Source of the DNA: Oceanicola sp. 502str15
Lineage (GTDB): Bacteria; Pseudomonadota; Alphaproteobacteria; Rhodobacterales; Rhodobacteraceae
Assembly (NCBI RefSeq): GCF_024105635.1
Contig: NZ_WYDQ01000001.1
Coordinates: 3,472,501-3,536,500 of the forward strand
Reading direction: 5' to 3'
Length of the DNA: 64,000 nucleotides
Position numbers and translations under genes: made by a program. The notes beneath the pieces are model-generated. The model was not told where the DNA came from, ran no database searches, and worked only from the letters and a program-made list of their open reading frames with translations. This document shows, piece after piece, positions 25,100 through 36,255 of the stretch. Numbering within the stretch: position 1 is the first letter of the stretch; every line of letters begins with the position of its first letter.

Positions 25100-26863
25100 A
25101 TGGCAGGCACCTTGGCAAAGCACCCATCTGCGAGCTGGACGCGCATGGCCAACCGGCTTCAGGCCCGGCTGGCCACGTTGTCTCGCCCGGCCACGGCCTT
25201 CACCAGCCAGCCCGAGCCCCGGACCATCGGCAGCTTCGCCCGGGGGCGGCAACTGGTGGCCAGCACCTATCTCTTTGCCGGATATCTTGTGGAAGCCCGG
25301 GGCGATGATCGGCCGGTATGGGATCTGCCCGCGCCGGCCCCCGAGTTCACCGAGGCCCTCATGGGCTTTTCCTGGCTCGACGACCTCGCTGCCGTCGGCG
25401 ACCTGCGGGCCCGGAGGAAGGCGCAGAACTGGACATGGGTCTGGATCGAGCGCTTCGGCAAGGGACGTGGATCGGGCTGGACGCCCGATCTGACCGGCCG
25501 CCGCCTGATCCGCTGGATCAACCATGCGATCTTTCTGCTGAACGGGCGCACCTCCGAACAGAGCCAGGCCTATTTCAAGGCGTTGGCCGGGCAGACCCGC
25601 TTTCTGGCCCGTCGCTGGCGCTCCGCCGCGCCCGGCCTGCCGAGGTTCGAGGCGCTGACCGGGCTGATCTATGCCGGGCTGGCGCTCAAGGGCATGGAGG
25701 CACATGTGGCCCCCGCCCTGAAGGCGCTGACCCGCGAATGCGACCGTCAGGTCGATGCCGAGGGCGGAATACCCACCCGCAACCCCGAAGAGCTGATGGA
25801 GGTTCTGACCCTCCTCACATGGGCCGCCCATGCGCTCGTGGATGCCGCCCAGCCGGTGCCACGTGCGCTCACCGCCGCGATTGCCCGGATCACACCGACG
25901 CTGCGTGCCCTGCGACATGCCGATGGCGGCCTGGCGCGGTTTCATGGCGGTGGGCGCGGGCTCGAGGGGCGGCTTGACGCGGCCCTGGTGGCCTCGGGTG
26001 TGCGCGAGGGGCCGGGGGACGGCCTGTCGATGGGATACGCCCGCCTCGCCGCCGGGCGCACCACCGTCATCGTCGATGCCGCCCGCCCGCCTTCCGGCCC
26101 CGCCTCGGCCCGCGCCCACGCCTCGACCCTTGCCTTCGAGCTGACATCGGGCCGCCGCCCGCTGATCGTGTCCTGCGGCTCGGGGGCGAGCTTTGGCGAG
26201 GGCTGGCGCCGTGCCGGTCGCGCCACCGCCTCCCATTCCACGCTCGCCGTCGAGCGCTACTCGTCATCCCGGCTAGCCAAGGCCGCAGGGCAGCGGGCGG
26301 AGTTTCTCGAAGACCGGCCGCAGCAGGTCAAGGTCGAGCGCACCGCCGATTCCGCCGGCACCCATCTCCTTGCCGGACATGATGGCTACGGCACCACCCA
26401 TGGCCTCACCCACATGCGCCGGCTCGATCTCGACCCGGCCGGCCGCCTGCTGGCCGGAACCGACACGCTGCGCGCCTTCACCGATACCGCGCGCCGCGCC
26501 TTCGATGCAGCAATGACCCGGATGCAGTTGCAAGGCGTTGCCTTCACCGCGCATTTCCACCTGCACCCAGATGTCGATGCCACCATCGACATGGGCGGAC
26601 TTGCCGTGTCGCTCGCGCTGAAGTCCGGTGAAATCTGGGTCTTTCGCCCCTCGGGTCGCGCCGAGCTGACGCTGGAGCCCTCGGTGTACCTCGAGCAGGG
26701 CCGGATCAAGCCGCGTGCGGCGCGGCAGATCGTCCTTTCTGCCAATGTCATGGACTACGGGCACGAGATCGGCTGGACCTTGGCGAAAGCACAGGATACC
26801 CCGCTGGCCATTCGTGACACGCTCCGCGATGACGAAGACGAAGAGACCGCGGAGCAGGGCTGA
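25100..26863 (+). CDS. Heparinase II/III family protein
   Basis: 587 residues. An alpha/alpha-toroid N-terminal part (about 60-280; HPSASWTRM, then WTPDLTGRRLIRWINHAIFLL) precedes a beta-sandwich C-terminal part with ASTLAFELTSGRRPLIVSCGSG and GRATASHSTLAVE, the family's core blocks, and DGYGTTHGLTHMRRL. No signal peptide is visible, so it would act inside the cell, unlike classical heparinases. Its fixed place between rsmB and purH hints at an unassigned housekeeping role. The start at ATG 25100 is uncertain; ATG 25145 is possible. Stop is 18 bp before purH. Confidence 0.82.
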   Translation: MAGTLAKHPSASWTRMANRLQARLATLSRPATAFTSQPEPRTIGSFARGRQLVASTYLFAGYLVEARGDDRPVWDLPAPAPEFTEALMGFSWLDDLAAVGDLRARRKAQNWTWVWIERFGKGRGSGWTPDLTGRRLIRWINHAIFLLNGRTSEQSQAYFKALAGQTRFLARRWRSAAPGLPRFEALTGLIYAGLALKGMEAHVAPALKALTRECDRQVDAEGGIPTRNPEELMEVLTLLTWAAHALVDAAQPVPRALTAAIARITPTLRALRHADGGLARFHGGGRGLEGRLDAALVASGVREGPGDGLSMGYARLAAGRTTVIVDAARPPSGPASARAHASTLAFELTSGRRPLIVSCGSGASFGEGWRRAGRATASHSTLAVERYSSSRLAKAAGQRAEFLEDRPQQVKVERTADSAGTHLLAGHDGYGTTHGLTHMRRLDLDPAGRLLAGTDTLRAFTDTARRAFDAAMTRMQLQGVAFTAHFHLHPDVDATIDMGGLAVSLALKSGEIWVFRPSGRAELTLEPSVYLEQGRIKPRAARQIVLSANVMDYGHEIGWTLAKAQDTPLAIRDTLRDDEDEETAEQG

Positions 26864-26881
26864 CCGAGGGGACCGATGCCG

Positions 26882-28470
<1,589 letters not shown>

Positions 28471-28471
<1 letters not shown>

Positions 28472-28962
28472 TGCGTTGGCTCGGGCTCTCCGCGCTGGTG
28501 GCCTTCGCCATCGATCAGGCCAGCAAGTGGTTCGTGTTCCACTGGCTCGGCCTCTGGGAGCGCGGGCGGATCGACGTGATGGACCCGCTGCTGGTGTTTC
28601 GTCCCGGTATCAACGAGGGCATCAACTTTGGCCTCTTCGGTGGCGGATCGGGCGCGCAGCGGATCATCCTGATCGCCATCTCTCTGGTGCTCTGCACGGC
28701 CCTGCTCGTCTGGGCCTGGCGCAGCTTTAACACCGCCCGCGCCTTCGCCTCCGCCGGGCTGGTGATCGGCGGCGCTCTGGCCAATGCGCTCGACCGAGTG
28801 ATCTACCCCGGCGTGCTCGACTTTCTCAACATGTCGTGCTGCGGCTTCACCAACCCTTTCCTGTTCAACCTCGCGGATGTGTTCATCTTTGCCGGGGCCT
28901 TCGGGTTGATCCTCTGGACGGGTGAGAAAAAGGCGGCTGACGAGGGCCGCGAAACGCGTTAG
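28471..28962 (+). CDS. lspA: Lipoprotein signal peptidase (signal peptidase II)
   Basis: 163 residues with four membrane helices. Catalytic aspartates D108 (GGALANALDR) and D136 (NLADVFIF) sit in the standard contexts, with AFAIDQASKWF near the N-terminus. It cuts prolipoproteins before the lipid-modified cysteine at the periplasmic face of the inner membrane. The start overlaps the purH stop by one base (TGATG), indicating translational coupling. It is followed by the DUF3035 lipoprotein gene, itself a substrate. Confidence 0.94.
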
Positions 28963-29012
28963 AACGGGCAAAAGACCAAGAGGACGGGCGAGTGGTTTCA
29001 GGGGCTCAGAAA

Positions 29013-29546
29013 ATGGCAAGGACCGCCGGGCGCATTGCGCTGGGTCTGGCATTGTGTGCCGCAGTCACGGCGTGTTCGCGCGAGCCGGAGCTGATGAACA
29101 TCCAGCGCGGGCAAGACACGCCGGATGAATTTTCGATCCTTCCCAACAAGCCGATCCAGCAGCCCGAGAGCTACAGCAACCTGCCCGCACCCACCCTCGG
29201 TGGCAGCAATCGGGCCGATGCCTCGCCGTTCAAGGATGCGGTGGCGGCACTGGGCGGCGATCCCGAGCGGCTCAACACCAGCGGTGCCTACAGCGGCCCG
29301 CCGGGCCTGATCACGCACGTCACCCGCTTCGGGCTGACCCGCAACATCCGCCAGCAGCTTGCCGCAGAAGACTATGCCTTCCGCAAAAAGAACAATGGTC
29401 GCCTGCTTGAACGGCTGGCCAACGTGAACGTCTACTACAAGGCCTACCGCCGCCAGTCGCTCGATCAGGATGCCGAGCTGGCCCGGTTCCGCCGCGCCGG
29501 CGTAGCTACGCCTTCGGCACCGCCCAGCGGCGAGTATCAGGACTGA
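29013..29546 (+). CDS. DUF3035 (BamF-like) lipoprotein
   Basis: 177 residues from ATG 29013 (a GTG start at 28992 with AGGA upstream would add seven residues). Signal peptide ends in lipobox VTAC (C21). The mature start PDEFSILPNKPIQQPESYSN is the DUF3035 signature, described to me as the alphaproteobacterial BamF-like subunit of the outer-membrane beta-barrel assembly machine. The remainder is low-complexity Ser/Pro/Gly with a final helix (FRRAGVAT). It lies between lspA and a two-gene M16 peptidase unit, an envelope-focused cluster. Confidence 0.8.
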   Translation: MARTAGRIALGLALCAAVTACSREPELMNIQRGQDTPDEFSILPNKPIQQPESYSNLPAPTLGGSNRADASPFKDAVAALGGDPERLNTSGAYSGPPGLITHVTRFGLTRNIRQQLAAEDYAFRKKNNGRLLERLANVNVYYKAYRRQSLDQDAELARFRRAGVATPSAPPSGEYQD

Positions 29547-29669
29547 CCTCGCAAAACTTGCCGCGCGCCGTCGCAAACTGTCGCACGGGGCTTCACAAGC
29601 CCGTTGCCCCACTTGCGCATATCCGCACCGTGCATAGGGTAGCCCTCGCATAATTCGAGAGGAGTGCCG

Positions 29670-31091
29670 ATGCCCCCGATCCGCCGCGCCGCCACCGCGC
29701 TTGCTGCCGCTCTGGCCCTATTCGCACTCCCAGCCGCGGCCGAAGAGGTAACAACCTTTTCACTGGAGAACGGGATGGACGTGGTGGTGATCGAGGATCA
29801 CCGCGCGCCCGTCGTCGTCAACATGGTCTGGTATCGCACCGGCGCCGCCGATGAAGCCCCCGGCAAGAGCGGGATCGCCCATTTTCTCGAACATCTGCTG
29901 TTTCAGGGCACCGACGACCTCGCACCCGGCGAGTTTTCCAAGGTGGTCGAAGACAATGGCGGCACCGACAACGCCTTCACCTCCTGGGATTACACAGGCT
30001 ACTTCCAGCGCGTCGCCGCCGACCGTCTGGAGCTGATGATGAAGATGGAGGCCGACCGGATGGTCGACCTCAAGATCACTGAGGAAGATGTCGCCACCGA
30101 GCGCGAGGTGATCCTCGAAGAGCGCAACCAGCGGATCGAAAACGACCCCTCGGCGCTGTTCGGAGAAGACCGGCGCGCCGCCCAATGGATGAACCACCCT
30201 TACGGAATCCCGATCATCGGCTGGAAGCACGAGATGGAGGGGCTGACCCGACAGGATGCCTACGATTTCTACAAGCTGCATTACTCGCCCAACAACGCCA
30301 TCCTCGTGGTGGCGGGCGATGTGACCCCCGAGTCGGTCAAGGCGCTGGCCGAAACCTACTTCGGGCCGCTGCCCGCCAACCCCGAGATCAAGCCGCGCGC
30401 CCGCCCGCAGGAGCCGCCGCACCGCGCCGCCGTTCACCTCGACTTCGAAGATCCGCGCATTTCGCAGCCCTACGTGGTGCGCACCTACCTCGCCCCCGAG
30501 CGCGATGCCGGGGCGCAGGAAAAGGCCGCCGCGCTGACCTTTCTGGCCGAGCTCCTGGGCGGCTCCCCGACCTCGTCGCTGATGGGCCGGATGCTGCAAT
30601 TCGACGAAAGCCTCGCGGTCTATTCCGCCGCGTTCTACTCCGGCGAAAGCCTCGATGACGGGCAGTTCGGCTTCTACGCCGTGCCGGTGCCGGGCCGCTC
30701 GCTGGAAGAGGCCGAGGCCGATATCGACCGGGTGATCGAGACCTTCATGGAAGAGGGCGTCGACATGGAGGCCTTCGAGCGCATCAAGATGCAGCTGCGC
30801 GCCTCCGAAATCTACGCCAAGGACAGCCTCCAGCGGCTGGCCCGCCGCTACGGCGAGGGGCTGACCTCGGGGCTGACGGTCGAGGATATTCAGGCCTGGC
30901 CGCAGGTGCTTCAGGCGGTCACGCCCGAGGATGTGATGGCCGCCGCCCGCGAGGTGCTGAACCCGCTCAACTCGGTGACGGGCTACGCCACGCGCCCCCC
31001 CGAGGCCGCCCCCGCGCCGGAACCCGCCAGCGCCCCCGTGGCCGAGACGGTTCCTGACGACCTGCCCGTGACCGAGGAGATCTCTCAGTGA
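29670..31091 (+). CDS. M16 family zinc metallopeptidase (active subunit)
   Basis: 473 residues from ATG 29670, six bases after AGAGGAG. Signal peptide 1-24. Inverted zinc motif HFLEH (71-75) with a third ligand in the downstream ATEREVILEERNQ segment, and the M16 middle region SLMGRMLQFDESLAVYSAAF. Pitrilysin-type proteases degrade small peptides; periplasmic, exported. Its C-terminal tail is Pro/Ala/Glu-rich. The stop overlaps the GTG of the next gene by 4 bp, so it is produced together with the inactive-site partner, as in two-subunit M16B enzymes. Confidence 0.92.
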   Translation: MPPIRRAATALAAALALFALPAAAEEVTTFSLENGMDVVVIEDHRAPVVVNMVWYRTGAADEAPGKSGIAHFLEHLLFQGTDDLAPGEFSKVVEDNGGTDNAFTSWDYTGYFQRVAADRLELMMKMEADRMVDLKITEEDVATEREVILEERNQRIENDPSALFGEDRRAAQWMNHPYGIPIIGWKHEMEGLTRQDAYDFYKLHYSPNNAILVVAGDVTPESVKALAETYFGPLPANPEIKPRARPQEPPHRAAVHLDFEDPRISQPYVVRTYLAPERDAGAQEKAAALTFLAELLGGSPTSSLMGRMLQFDESLAVYSAAFYSGESLDDGQFGFYAVPVPGRSLEEAEADIDRVIETFMEEGVDMEAFERIKMQLRASEIYAKDSLQRLARRYGEGLTSGLTVEDIQAWPQVLQAVTPEDVMAAAREVLNPLNSVTGYATRPPEAAPAPEPASAPVAETVPDDLPVTEEISQ

Positions 31092-32413
31092 CCTTTATCA
31101 AGCGCATCGCCTGTGGCCTCCTGCTCACGGTTCTCCCCCTCGTCGCCTCTGCCGAGGTCGATATCGAAAAGGTCACATCGCCCGGCGGGGTGAAGGCCTG
31201 GCTGGTCAACGAGCCCTCCATCCCCTTCGTGGCGCTCGAAATCCGCTTCAAGGGCGGCGCCTCGCTGGATGCGCCCGGCAAGCGCGGTGCGATCAACCTG
31301 ATGACCGCCATCCTCGAAGAAGGCGCCGGCGATCTGGATTCCCGCGCCTGGGCCGCCGCGCGCGACAGCCTCGCCGCCTCGATCGACTTCGATGTCCACA
31401 ACGACGCGCTTTCGATCTCGGCCAAGTTCCTCAGCGAAAACATGGATGACGCCGCAGAGCTGCTGCGCATGGCGATGGAAGAGCCCCGGTTCGACCAGGA
31501 TGCGCTCGACCGGGTGCGCGCTCAGGTGCAGTCGATCATCCGCTCCAACGACAACGACCCCGACAAGATCGCCGGCAACACCTTCGACCGCCTCGCATGG
31601 GGCAACCACCCCTACGGCACCGATCTGAACGGCACCGAAGACAGCGTGGCCGCCCTGACCCGCGAAGACATGTTCGACGCCAAGGCGCGGGTCATGGTGC
31701 GCGACCGGCTCTACGTATCGGCGGTGGGCGACATAGACGCAGAGCGCCTGTCGTCCCTGCTCGACAACCTGTTCTCCGGGTTGCCCGAGAGCGGCGCCAA
31801 GCTGCCGCCCCATGTCGACTACACCCTGCAGGGCGGGCTCACCGTGGTGCCCTTCGACACCCCGCAGTCGGTGGTGTCCTTCGGCCAGGCCGGGATCACC
31901 CGCGACGACCCCGATTTCTTCCCGGCCTTCGTGATGATGGAAATCCTCGGTGGCAGCGGCTTCAATTCTCGCCTGATGGAAGAGGTCCGCGAAAAGCGCG
32001 GGCTGACCTATGGCATCTACTCTTACCTCGCGCCGATGGATTACGGCGAGATCATCGGCGGCGGCGTGGCTTCGGCCAATGGCCGGGTGGCGCAGGTGAT
32101 TGAGGTGGTTCGCGATGAATGGGCAAAGCTCGCTGCCGAAGGCGTGAGCGCCGAAGAGCTGGAACGGGCCAAGAAATATCTCACCGGGGCCTACCCGCTG
32201 CGGTTTGACGGCAACGGGCGGATTGCCAACATCCTCGTCGGCCTTCAGATCGAGGGGCTGGGCGTGGATTACATCACCAACCGCAACGGCTTCGTCGAAG
32301 CCGTGACGGTCGAGGATGTGCAGCGCGTCGCCAAGCGGCTGATCGACCCCGAGGGCCTGCACTTCGTCGTTGTCGGCGCGCCGGAAGGGCTGGAAGAGAG
32401 CGCAGGCAACTGA
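31088..32413 (+). CDS. M16 family partner subunit lacking the zinc motif
   Basis: 441 residues from a GTG start that overlaps the previous stop (GTGA). Signal peptide 1-22. M16 fold without zinc ligands: the HxxEH position reads N70-L-M-T73-A74. The second-half R/Y motif is kept (EVREKRGLTYGIYSY), as in the beta subunit of mitochondrial processing peptidase and of other M16B heterodimers. It likely completes the substrate chamber of the active partner. Both are exported to the periplasm. Downstream of it begins a short palindrome before truB. Confidence 0.92.
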   Translation: MTFIKRIACGLLLTVLPLVASAEVDIEKVTSPGGVKAWLVNEPSIPFVALEIRFKGGASLDAPGKRGAINLMTAILEEGAGDLDSRAWAAARDSLAASIDFDVHNDALSISAKFLSENMDDAAELLRMAMEEPRFDQDALDRVRAQVQSIIRSNDNDPDKIAGNTFDRLAWGNHPYGTDLNGTEDSVAALTREDMFDAKARVMVRDRLYVSAVGDIDAERLSSLLDNLFSGLPESGAKLPPHVDYTLQGGLTVVPFDTPQSVVSFGQAGITRDDPDFFPAFVMMEILGGSGFNSRLMEEVREKRGLTYGIYSYLAPMDYGEIIGGGVASANGRVAQVIEVVRDEWAKLAAEGVSAEELERAKKYLTGAYPLRFDGNGRIANILVGLQIEGLGVDYITNRNGFVEAVTVEDVQRVAKRLIDPEGLHFVVVGAPEGLEESAGN

Positions 32414-32417
32414 CATT

Positions 32418-32437
32418 GGGCGGGACATGTCCCGCCC
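32418..32437. repeat. Perfect 20-bp palindrome after the M16 operon
   Basis: GGGCGGGACA followed by its exact reverse complement TGTCCCGCCC starts 5 bp after the M16 stop (32413). The core GGGACATGTCCC resembles the GGGACTTGTCCC hairpin at 58172-58189. It may act as a terminator or as a dispersed palindromic unit; no T-tract follows. Confidence 0.6.
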
Positions 32438-32509
32438 GGCCCACGCGGCCCCGTTGACGCCCCGGCCCGCCCGCGCTACGCCCCGCCTCTCAAAACCAAG
32501 GGAGGCCCC

Positions 32510-33412
32510 ATGGCCCGCCGCAAGGGACGCGACATTTCCGGTTGGATCATCCTCGACAAGCCCGCCGGGCCGACGAGCACAGGGTGCGTGAACAAGCTGC
32601 GCTGGGCCTTCGAGGCCAAGAAGGCAGGCCACTCGGGCACGCTCGATCCCGCAGCCACCGGCCTTCTGGCCATCGCCTTTGGCGAGGCCACCAAATGCGT
32701 GCCCTACGTGATGGACGCCGACAAGTGCTACAGCTTCACGGTGCGGCTCGGTGCGGCCACCAACACCGATGATGCCGAGGGCGAAGTGATCGCCACCTCC
32801 GAAGCCCGCCCCTCCGATGACGAGATCCGCGCCGCCCTGGCAGGGTTTACTGGCGAGATCATGCAGGTGCCGCCCAAGTATTCCGCCGTCAAGATCGACG
32901 GCGAGCGCGCCTATGCGCTGGCCCGCGACGGCGAGGATTTCGAGGTTGCGGCCCGCCCGCTCTGGGTTGAGAGCCTCGAGCTTGTCGCCCGCCCCGACCC
33001 GGACACCGCCGAGCTGCGGATGGTCTGCGGCAAGGGCGGTTACGTCCGCTCCATCGCGCGTGATCTGGGCGAGGCGTTGGGCTGTCTTGGCCATGTGTTG
33101 GGCCTGCGGCGCGAGTGGTCCGGGCCGTTCGATCTTGAGGGGTCGGTGACGTTGGAGCAGGTGGAGGCGTTGGCCCGAACACCCGATGTCGACGGGCTGC
33201 TCCTGCCGCTGGAGGCCGGTCTGGGGGATTTGGCCCGCGTCACCGTGAACGAGGCCGCCGCCACCCGCATCGCCCACGGCAATCCCGCGCCCGTGGTGGC
33301 TACCGATGCCGAGTTCGGTGAAGAATGCTGGGCCGCCCACAAGGGCCAGGCCATCGCGCTGGGCCGCTTCATGGGAGGCGAGTTCCATCCTGCACGAGTT
33401 CTGAACCGGTGA
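32510..33412 (+). CDS. truB: tRNA pseudouridine(55) synthase TruB
   Basis: 300 residues from ATG 32510. Starts [20 protein letters not shown]; catalytic D46 lies in [12 protein letters not shown], then the TruB-specific [40 protein letters not shown] and a PUA-like tail. It converts U55 of tRNA T-arm to pseudouridine. Preceding it is a palindrome and the M16 operon; following it is a DUF1643 gene. Confidence 0.96.
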   Translation: MARRKGRDISGWIILDKPAGPTSTGCVNKLRWAFEAKKAGHSGTLDPAATGLLAIAFGEATKCVPYVMDADKCYSFTVRLGAATNTDDAEGEVIATSEARPSDDEIRAALAGFTGEIMQVPPKYSAVKIDGERAYALARDGEDFEVAARPLWVESLELVARPDPDTAELRMVCGKGGYVRSIARDLGEALGCLGHVLGLRREWSGPFDLEGSVTLEQVEALARTPDVDGLLLPLEAGLGDLARVTVNEAAATRIAHGNPAPVVATDAEFGEECWAAHKGQAIALGRFMGGEFHPARVLNR

Positions 33413-33497
33413 GCGTTCTGGCGCATCAACCGCTCTGCGGCGCTTTCGCCCCGGCCCGCCCGGGCGCGCGAACACGTCTCACAAAGGCCAAGCACCC

Positions 33498-34022
33498 ATG
33501 ATCACGCGCACCCACACCAAGGGCGACGCGCCTTCCACCGCCGTCTATTCCGACTGCGAGCGTTACCGTTACCTGCTCACCCGCACCTGGGATCCGGCGG
33601 GCGAGAAGGCATTGTTCATCATGCTCAACCCTTCCACCGCCACCGAGGTCCAGAACGACCCTACCGTCGAGCGCTGCGAGCGCCGCGCCCGCACCCTCGG
33701 CTTCGGCAGCTTCCGCGTCACCAACATCTTCGCCTGGCGCGACACCGACCCGAAGGCCATGCGCGCCGCACCCGAGCCGGTAGGCCCGGAGAATGATGCG
33801 GCGATTCTCGAGAGCTGCACATGGGCCGATCGGATCATCTGTGCCTGGGGCAGCCATGGTGCGCATCTGGGCCGGGGCAGGGCGGTGGCCGATTTGCTGC
33901 GGCAGGGCGGCTGGCCGCTCTACCATCTCGGGCTGACCAAGCACGGCGAGCCGAAGCACCCGCTTTATATCGGATACGCCGAGCAGCCCCGGCTCTGGAC
34001 TAGTCCGCCGGACGTGTCCTGA
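33498..34022 (+). CDS. DUF1643 domain protein
   Basis: 174 residues. The start MITRTHTKGDAPSTAVYSDC and the blocks LTRTWDPAGEKALFIMLNPS, ERCERRARTLGFGSFRVTN, IFAWRDTDPKAM and ICAWGSHG match the DUF1643 family, which is widespread and of unknown function. It is soluble, with conserved Asn/Arg/Trp that suggest a binding site. The 3' end overlaps the convergent acidic-protein gene by 23 bp. Confidence 0.88.
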   Translation: MITRTHTKGDAPSTAVYSDCERYRYLLTRTWDPAGEKALFIMLNPSTATEVQNDPTVERCERRARTLGFGSFRVTNIFAWRDTDPKAMRAAPEPVGPENDAAILESCTWADRIICAWGSHGAHLGRGRAVADLLRQGGWPLYHLGLTKHGEPKHPLYIGYAEQPRLWTSPPDVS

Positions 34023-34995
34023 CCCGCAGCGCCGTACCAATCGCTTCCGGCCCCCCGGCGCACTCCACCTGCACCACCGGGCGACCGCCCAGGCTGATCT
34101 GCCACGTGTCCTGCACCGTTGGCAGCATCACGACATCCGTGGCCTCCGGACCATCGTAGAACACCACCAGCCGCTCGGTTTCAGGCTCGAAGCCCTGCAC
34201 CACCGGGATCGGCCACTGCCGATCAACCGAGAGTTTCAGCCGCCGCGGCGTTTCTGTGGTGACGATGATATCGCCCATCGCCATCGGCAGGATGATCCTG
34301 CCCTCGGAGTCATATTCATCGCCGTCGGCAGTCTCGTCGCTGGCGTCTGGCTCCGGCCCGGGGGCGGCCTCTTCATCGGTGTCGCCGGGCGTCTCGATGG
34401 CGTTCTCTGTCTCTGTCTCGGCCAGCTCATCCGCTTCCGCTTCCGCCTCCGGCACGTCGCCAGACCTGTCGTCACTCTCCAACGGGTCCGCGACCATGAC
34501 CTCGCGGGTGGGCTCATCGCCCTCCGCTTCCGCTGCCAATGCCTCGACCTCCTCGTGCGCCTCCTCCTCATCGGCCTGTTCCGGCTCAGTTGCAATGGGG
34601 GGCTCCGCCAGCTCCACCGGGTCAGCCTCGTCCCCCTCGGCAGCAGTCGCCTCAGGCGTCTTCGCGTCCTCTTCGCTCACGCCTTCCGCCAGCGCCTTGG
34701 CGATGGCCGCCCGCGCGGCGGCCTGCGAATCCAGCTCCGCTTCCTTTGCAGTCGCGGCCTCCTCTTCGGAGCGAATGCGGCTCAATTCTTCCCTGACCGC
34801 CTGGATCTCGGGCGGAAACTCTTCTGCCTGAACTGCTGCCGCAGCAGGCTCCTCAGGCGCAGCGTCCGGCACATCTTCCACCGGTTCGACCTCGGCCAGA
34901 TCGGCCTTGCGCCGTGCCCGCAGCCGGAACCACAGCGCGATCAGCACCAGCGCCAGCAGGAAGATCAGCAACGGAATGAGCCAGTCGGGAACCAT
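34000..34995 (-). CDS. Acidic membrane-anchored protein, unknown
   Basis: 331 residues from ATG 34995. One N-terminal membrane helix (about 5-25, LLIFLLALVLIALWF) is followed by a basic patch RLRARRK, then about 230 residues rich in Glu/Ala/Asp/Pro (repeated EEA, AEA, ETE units) predicted to be extended or coiled. The last 90 residues form a compact domain (RRLKLSVDRQWPIPVVQGFEP, TDVVMLPTVQDTWQ). I recognise no domain. GGAGG lies 11 bases before the start. It is divergent from the RTX gene with 196 bp between starts. Function unknown. Confidence 0.7.
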   Translation of the reverse strand: MVPDWLIPLLIFLLALVLIALWFRLRARRKADLAEVEPVEDVPDAAPEEPAAAAVQAEEFPPEIQAVREELSRIRSEEEAATAKEAELDSQAAARAAIAKALAEGVSEEDAKTPEATAAEGDEADPVELAEPPIATEPEQADEEEAHEEVEALAAEAEGDEPTREVMVADPLESDDRSGDVPEAEAEADELAETETENAIETPGDTDEEAAPGPEPDASDETADGDEYDSEGRIILPMAMGDIIVTTETPRRLKLSVDRQWPIPVVQGFEPETERLVVFYDGPEATDVVMLPTVQDTWQISLGGRPVVQVECAGGPEAIGTALRVRTRPAD

Positions 34996-35191
34996 GGGCG
35001 GATCATCCTCCGAACCCCGGCGGGTTTCCAGCCCATAGGCGTCAGGCGCGCATGGTTTGTTGCAAATTTTAGGCACTTCTTTCCGGTGTCGGAAAGGTTT
35101 CGTCCATCCATCGCGGCTATCAGGGACTTTACGCCCGGGGCCCCGCTTTTCCGCTCACCCGAGCTGCCGCGCCGTTGGAGGGATCGCCTGC

Positions 35192-36196
35192 ATGTTCTTG
35201 CTGTTCGGAATTATGGGTGCCGTCCTTGTCGGGTCTGCGGTTGTCGGCGTCATGGGCAGCGAAGAGGCCGAAGAGGAGGATTTCGCAGTCGATGAAGGCG
35301 AAGATGCGTCTGGCGTGCCGGGCGATGGCCTGCTCAGCACGTCGCTGCTCGATACTCTCGAACCGGATGAGACCGGGGAGACAAACCCGCTGTCCGACCC
35401 CGAAGAAGGGGGCGGTGCCCAGACCCAAACCGGCTCACCCGATGCCGACAGGCTGGAAGGCACCGATGCAGACGATATCCTTCAGGGCTACGAGGGAGAC
35501 GACCTTATCGAGGCGGGCGGCGGCGACGATGTAGCCTTCGGCAACGCCGGAAATGATATGCTCCTCGGCGCGGCGGGCGCCGATGCGCTCTTCGGCGAGG
35601 CGGGCAATGATCTGCTTCAGGGGGGCGCGGGTGACGATGCGCTTTGGGGCGGCGCGGGCGATGACACGCTCGCGGGCGGCGATGGCGCCGACCGGCTGAC
35701 AGGCGGCGATGGGGCGGATGTGCTCTCCGGCGGCGCAGGCGATGACCAGATCGAAGGCGGGCTTGGCGATGACACGCTCGCGGGCGGTGAGGGGCAAGAC
35801 AACCTGCAAGGCGGACAGGGCGACGACCTGCTCACCGGCGCGGACGACCAGAGCACCGACTGGCTCAATGGCGGCGCCGGCAACGATGTTCTGGTGCTTG
35901 GAGCTGGTGATATTGCAACCGGCGGCGCGGGGGCCGACACATTCACCCTCGGACCTGACCGCGACGACGCGGCCGTGGCCGAGATTCTCGACTTCAACAG
36001 TGCAGAAGACGGCCTCGCCCTGCTCTGGGACGACGAGGCGGGCGACATGCCGCCGGAAGTCACCATGTCGGAGGGAGACGGCGACTTGGTCGCGGTGTTT
36101 GCCGATGGCGCGCTGATCGGCCTCGTCCACGGTGGCGCCTCGCTCACGCCACAGGATATTCAGCTCGTGCCGATGTCGACAGCTGCCTCGCCCTGA
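35192..36196 (+). CDS. Membrane-anchored RTX (GGxGxD) calcium-binding protein
   Basis: 334 residues from ATG 35192, with GGAGGG upstream. Residues 1-21 form a membrane helix or uncleaved signal ([20 protein letters not shown]). A Glu/Asp-rich linker follows (about 22-85), then roughly 18 nonapeptide units of the GGxGxDxLx type from 86 to 255, e.g. [17 protein letters not shown], which fold as a calcium-bound parallel beta-roll. The C-terminal 80 residues ([20 protein letters not shown]) are acidic. Unlike secreted RTX toxins there is no visible type I C-terminal signal; the N-terminal helix suggests anchoring. Followed 59 bp later by the DUF5665 gene. Confidence 0.85.
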   Translation: MFLLFGIMGAVLVGSAVVGVMGSEEAEEEDFAVDEGEDASGVPGDGLLSTSLLDTLEPDETGETNPLSDPEEGGGAQTQTGSPDADRLEGTDADDILQGYEGDDLIEAGGGDDVAFGNAGNDMLLGAAGADALFGEAGNDLLQGGAGDDALWGGAGDDTLAGGDGADRLTGGDGADVLSGGAGDDQIEGGLGDDTLAGGEGQDNLQGGQGDDLLTGADDQSTDWLNGGAGNDVLVLGAGDIATGGAGADTFTLGPDRDDAAVAEILDFNSAEDGLALLWDDEAGDMPPEVTMSEGDGDLVAVFADGALIGLVHGGASLTPQDIQLVPMSTAASP

Positions 36197-36255
36197 TCGC
36201 ACAGCTTCCGTCGCGCCCGGCTTTTCAATTCGACGGATTCCGATAGTGTCGCCCC

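Noticed and set aside
31085..33475. Long open minus-strand frame opposite the M16 and truB genes
   Set aside because: Antisense to genes with clear domains; no ribosome site or signal.
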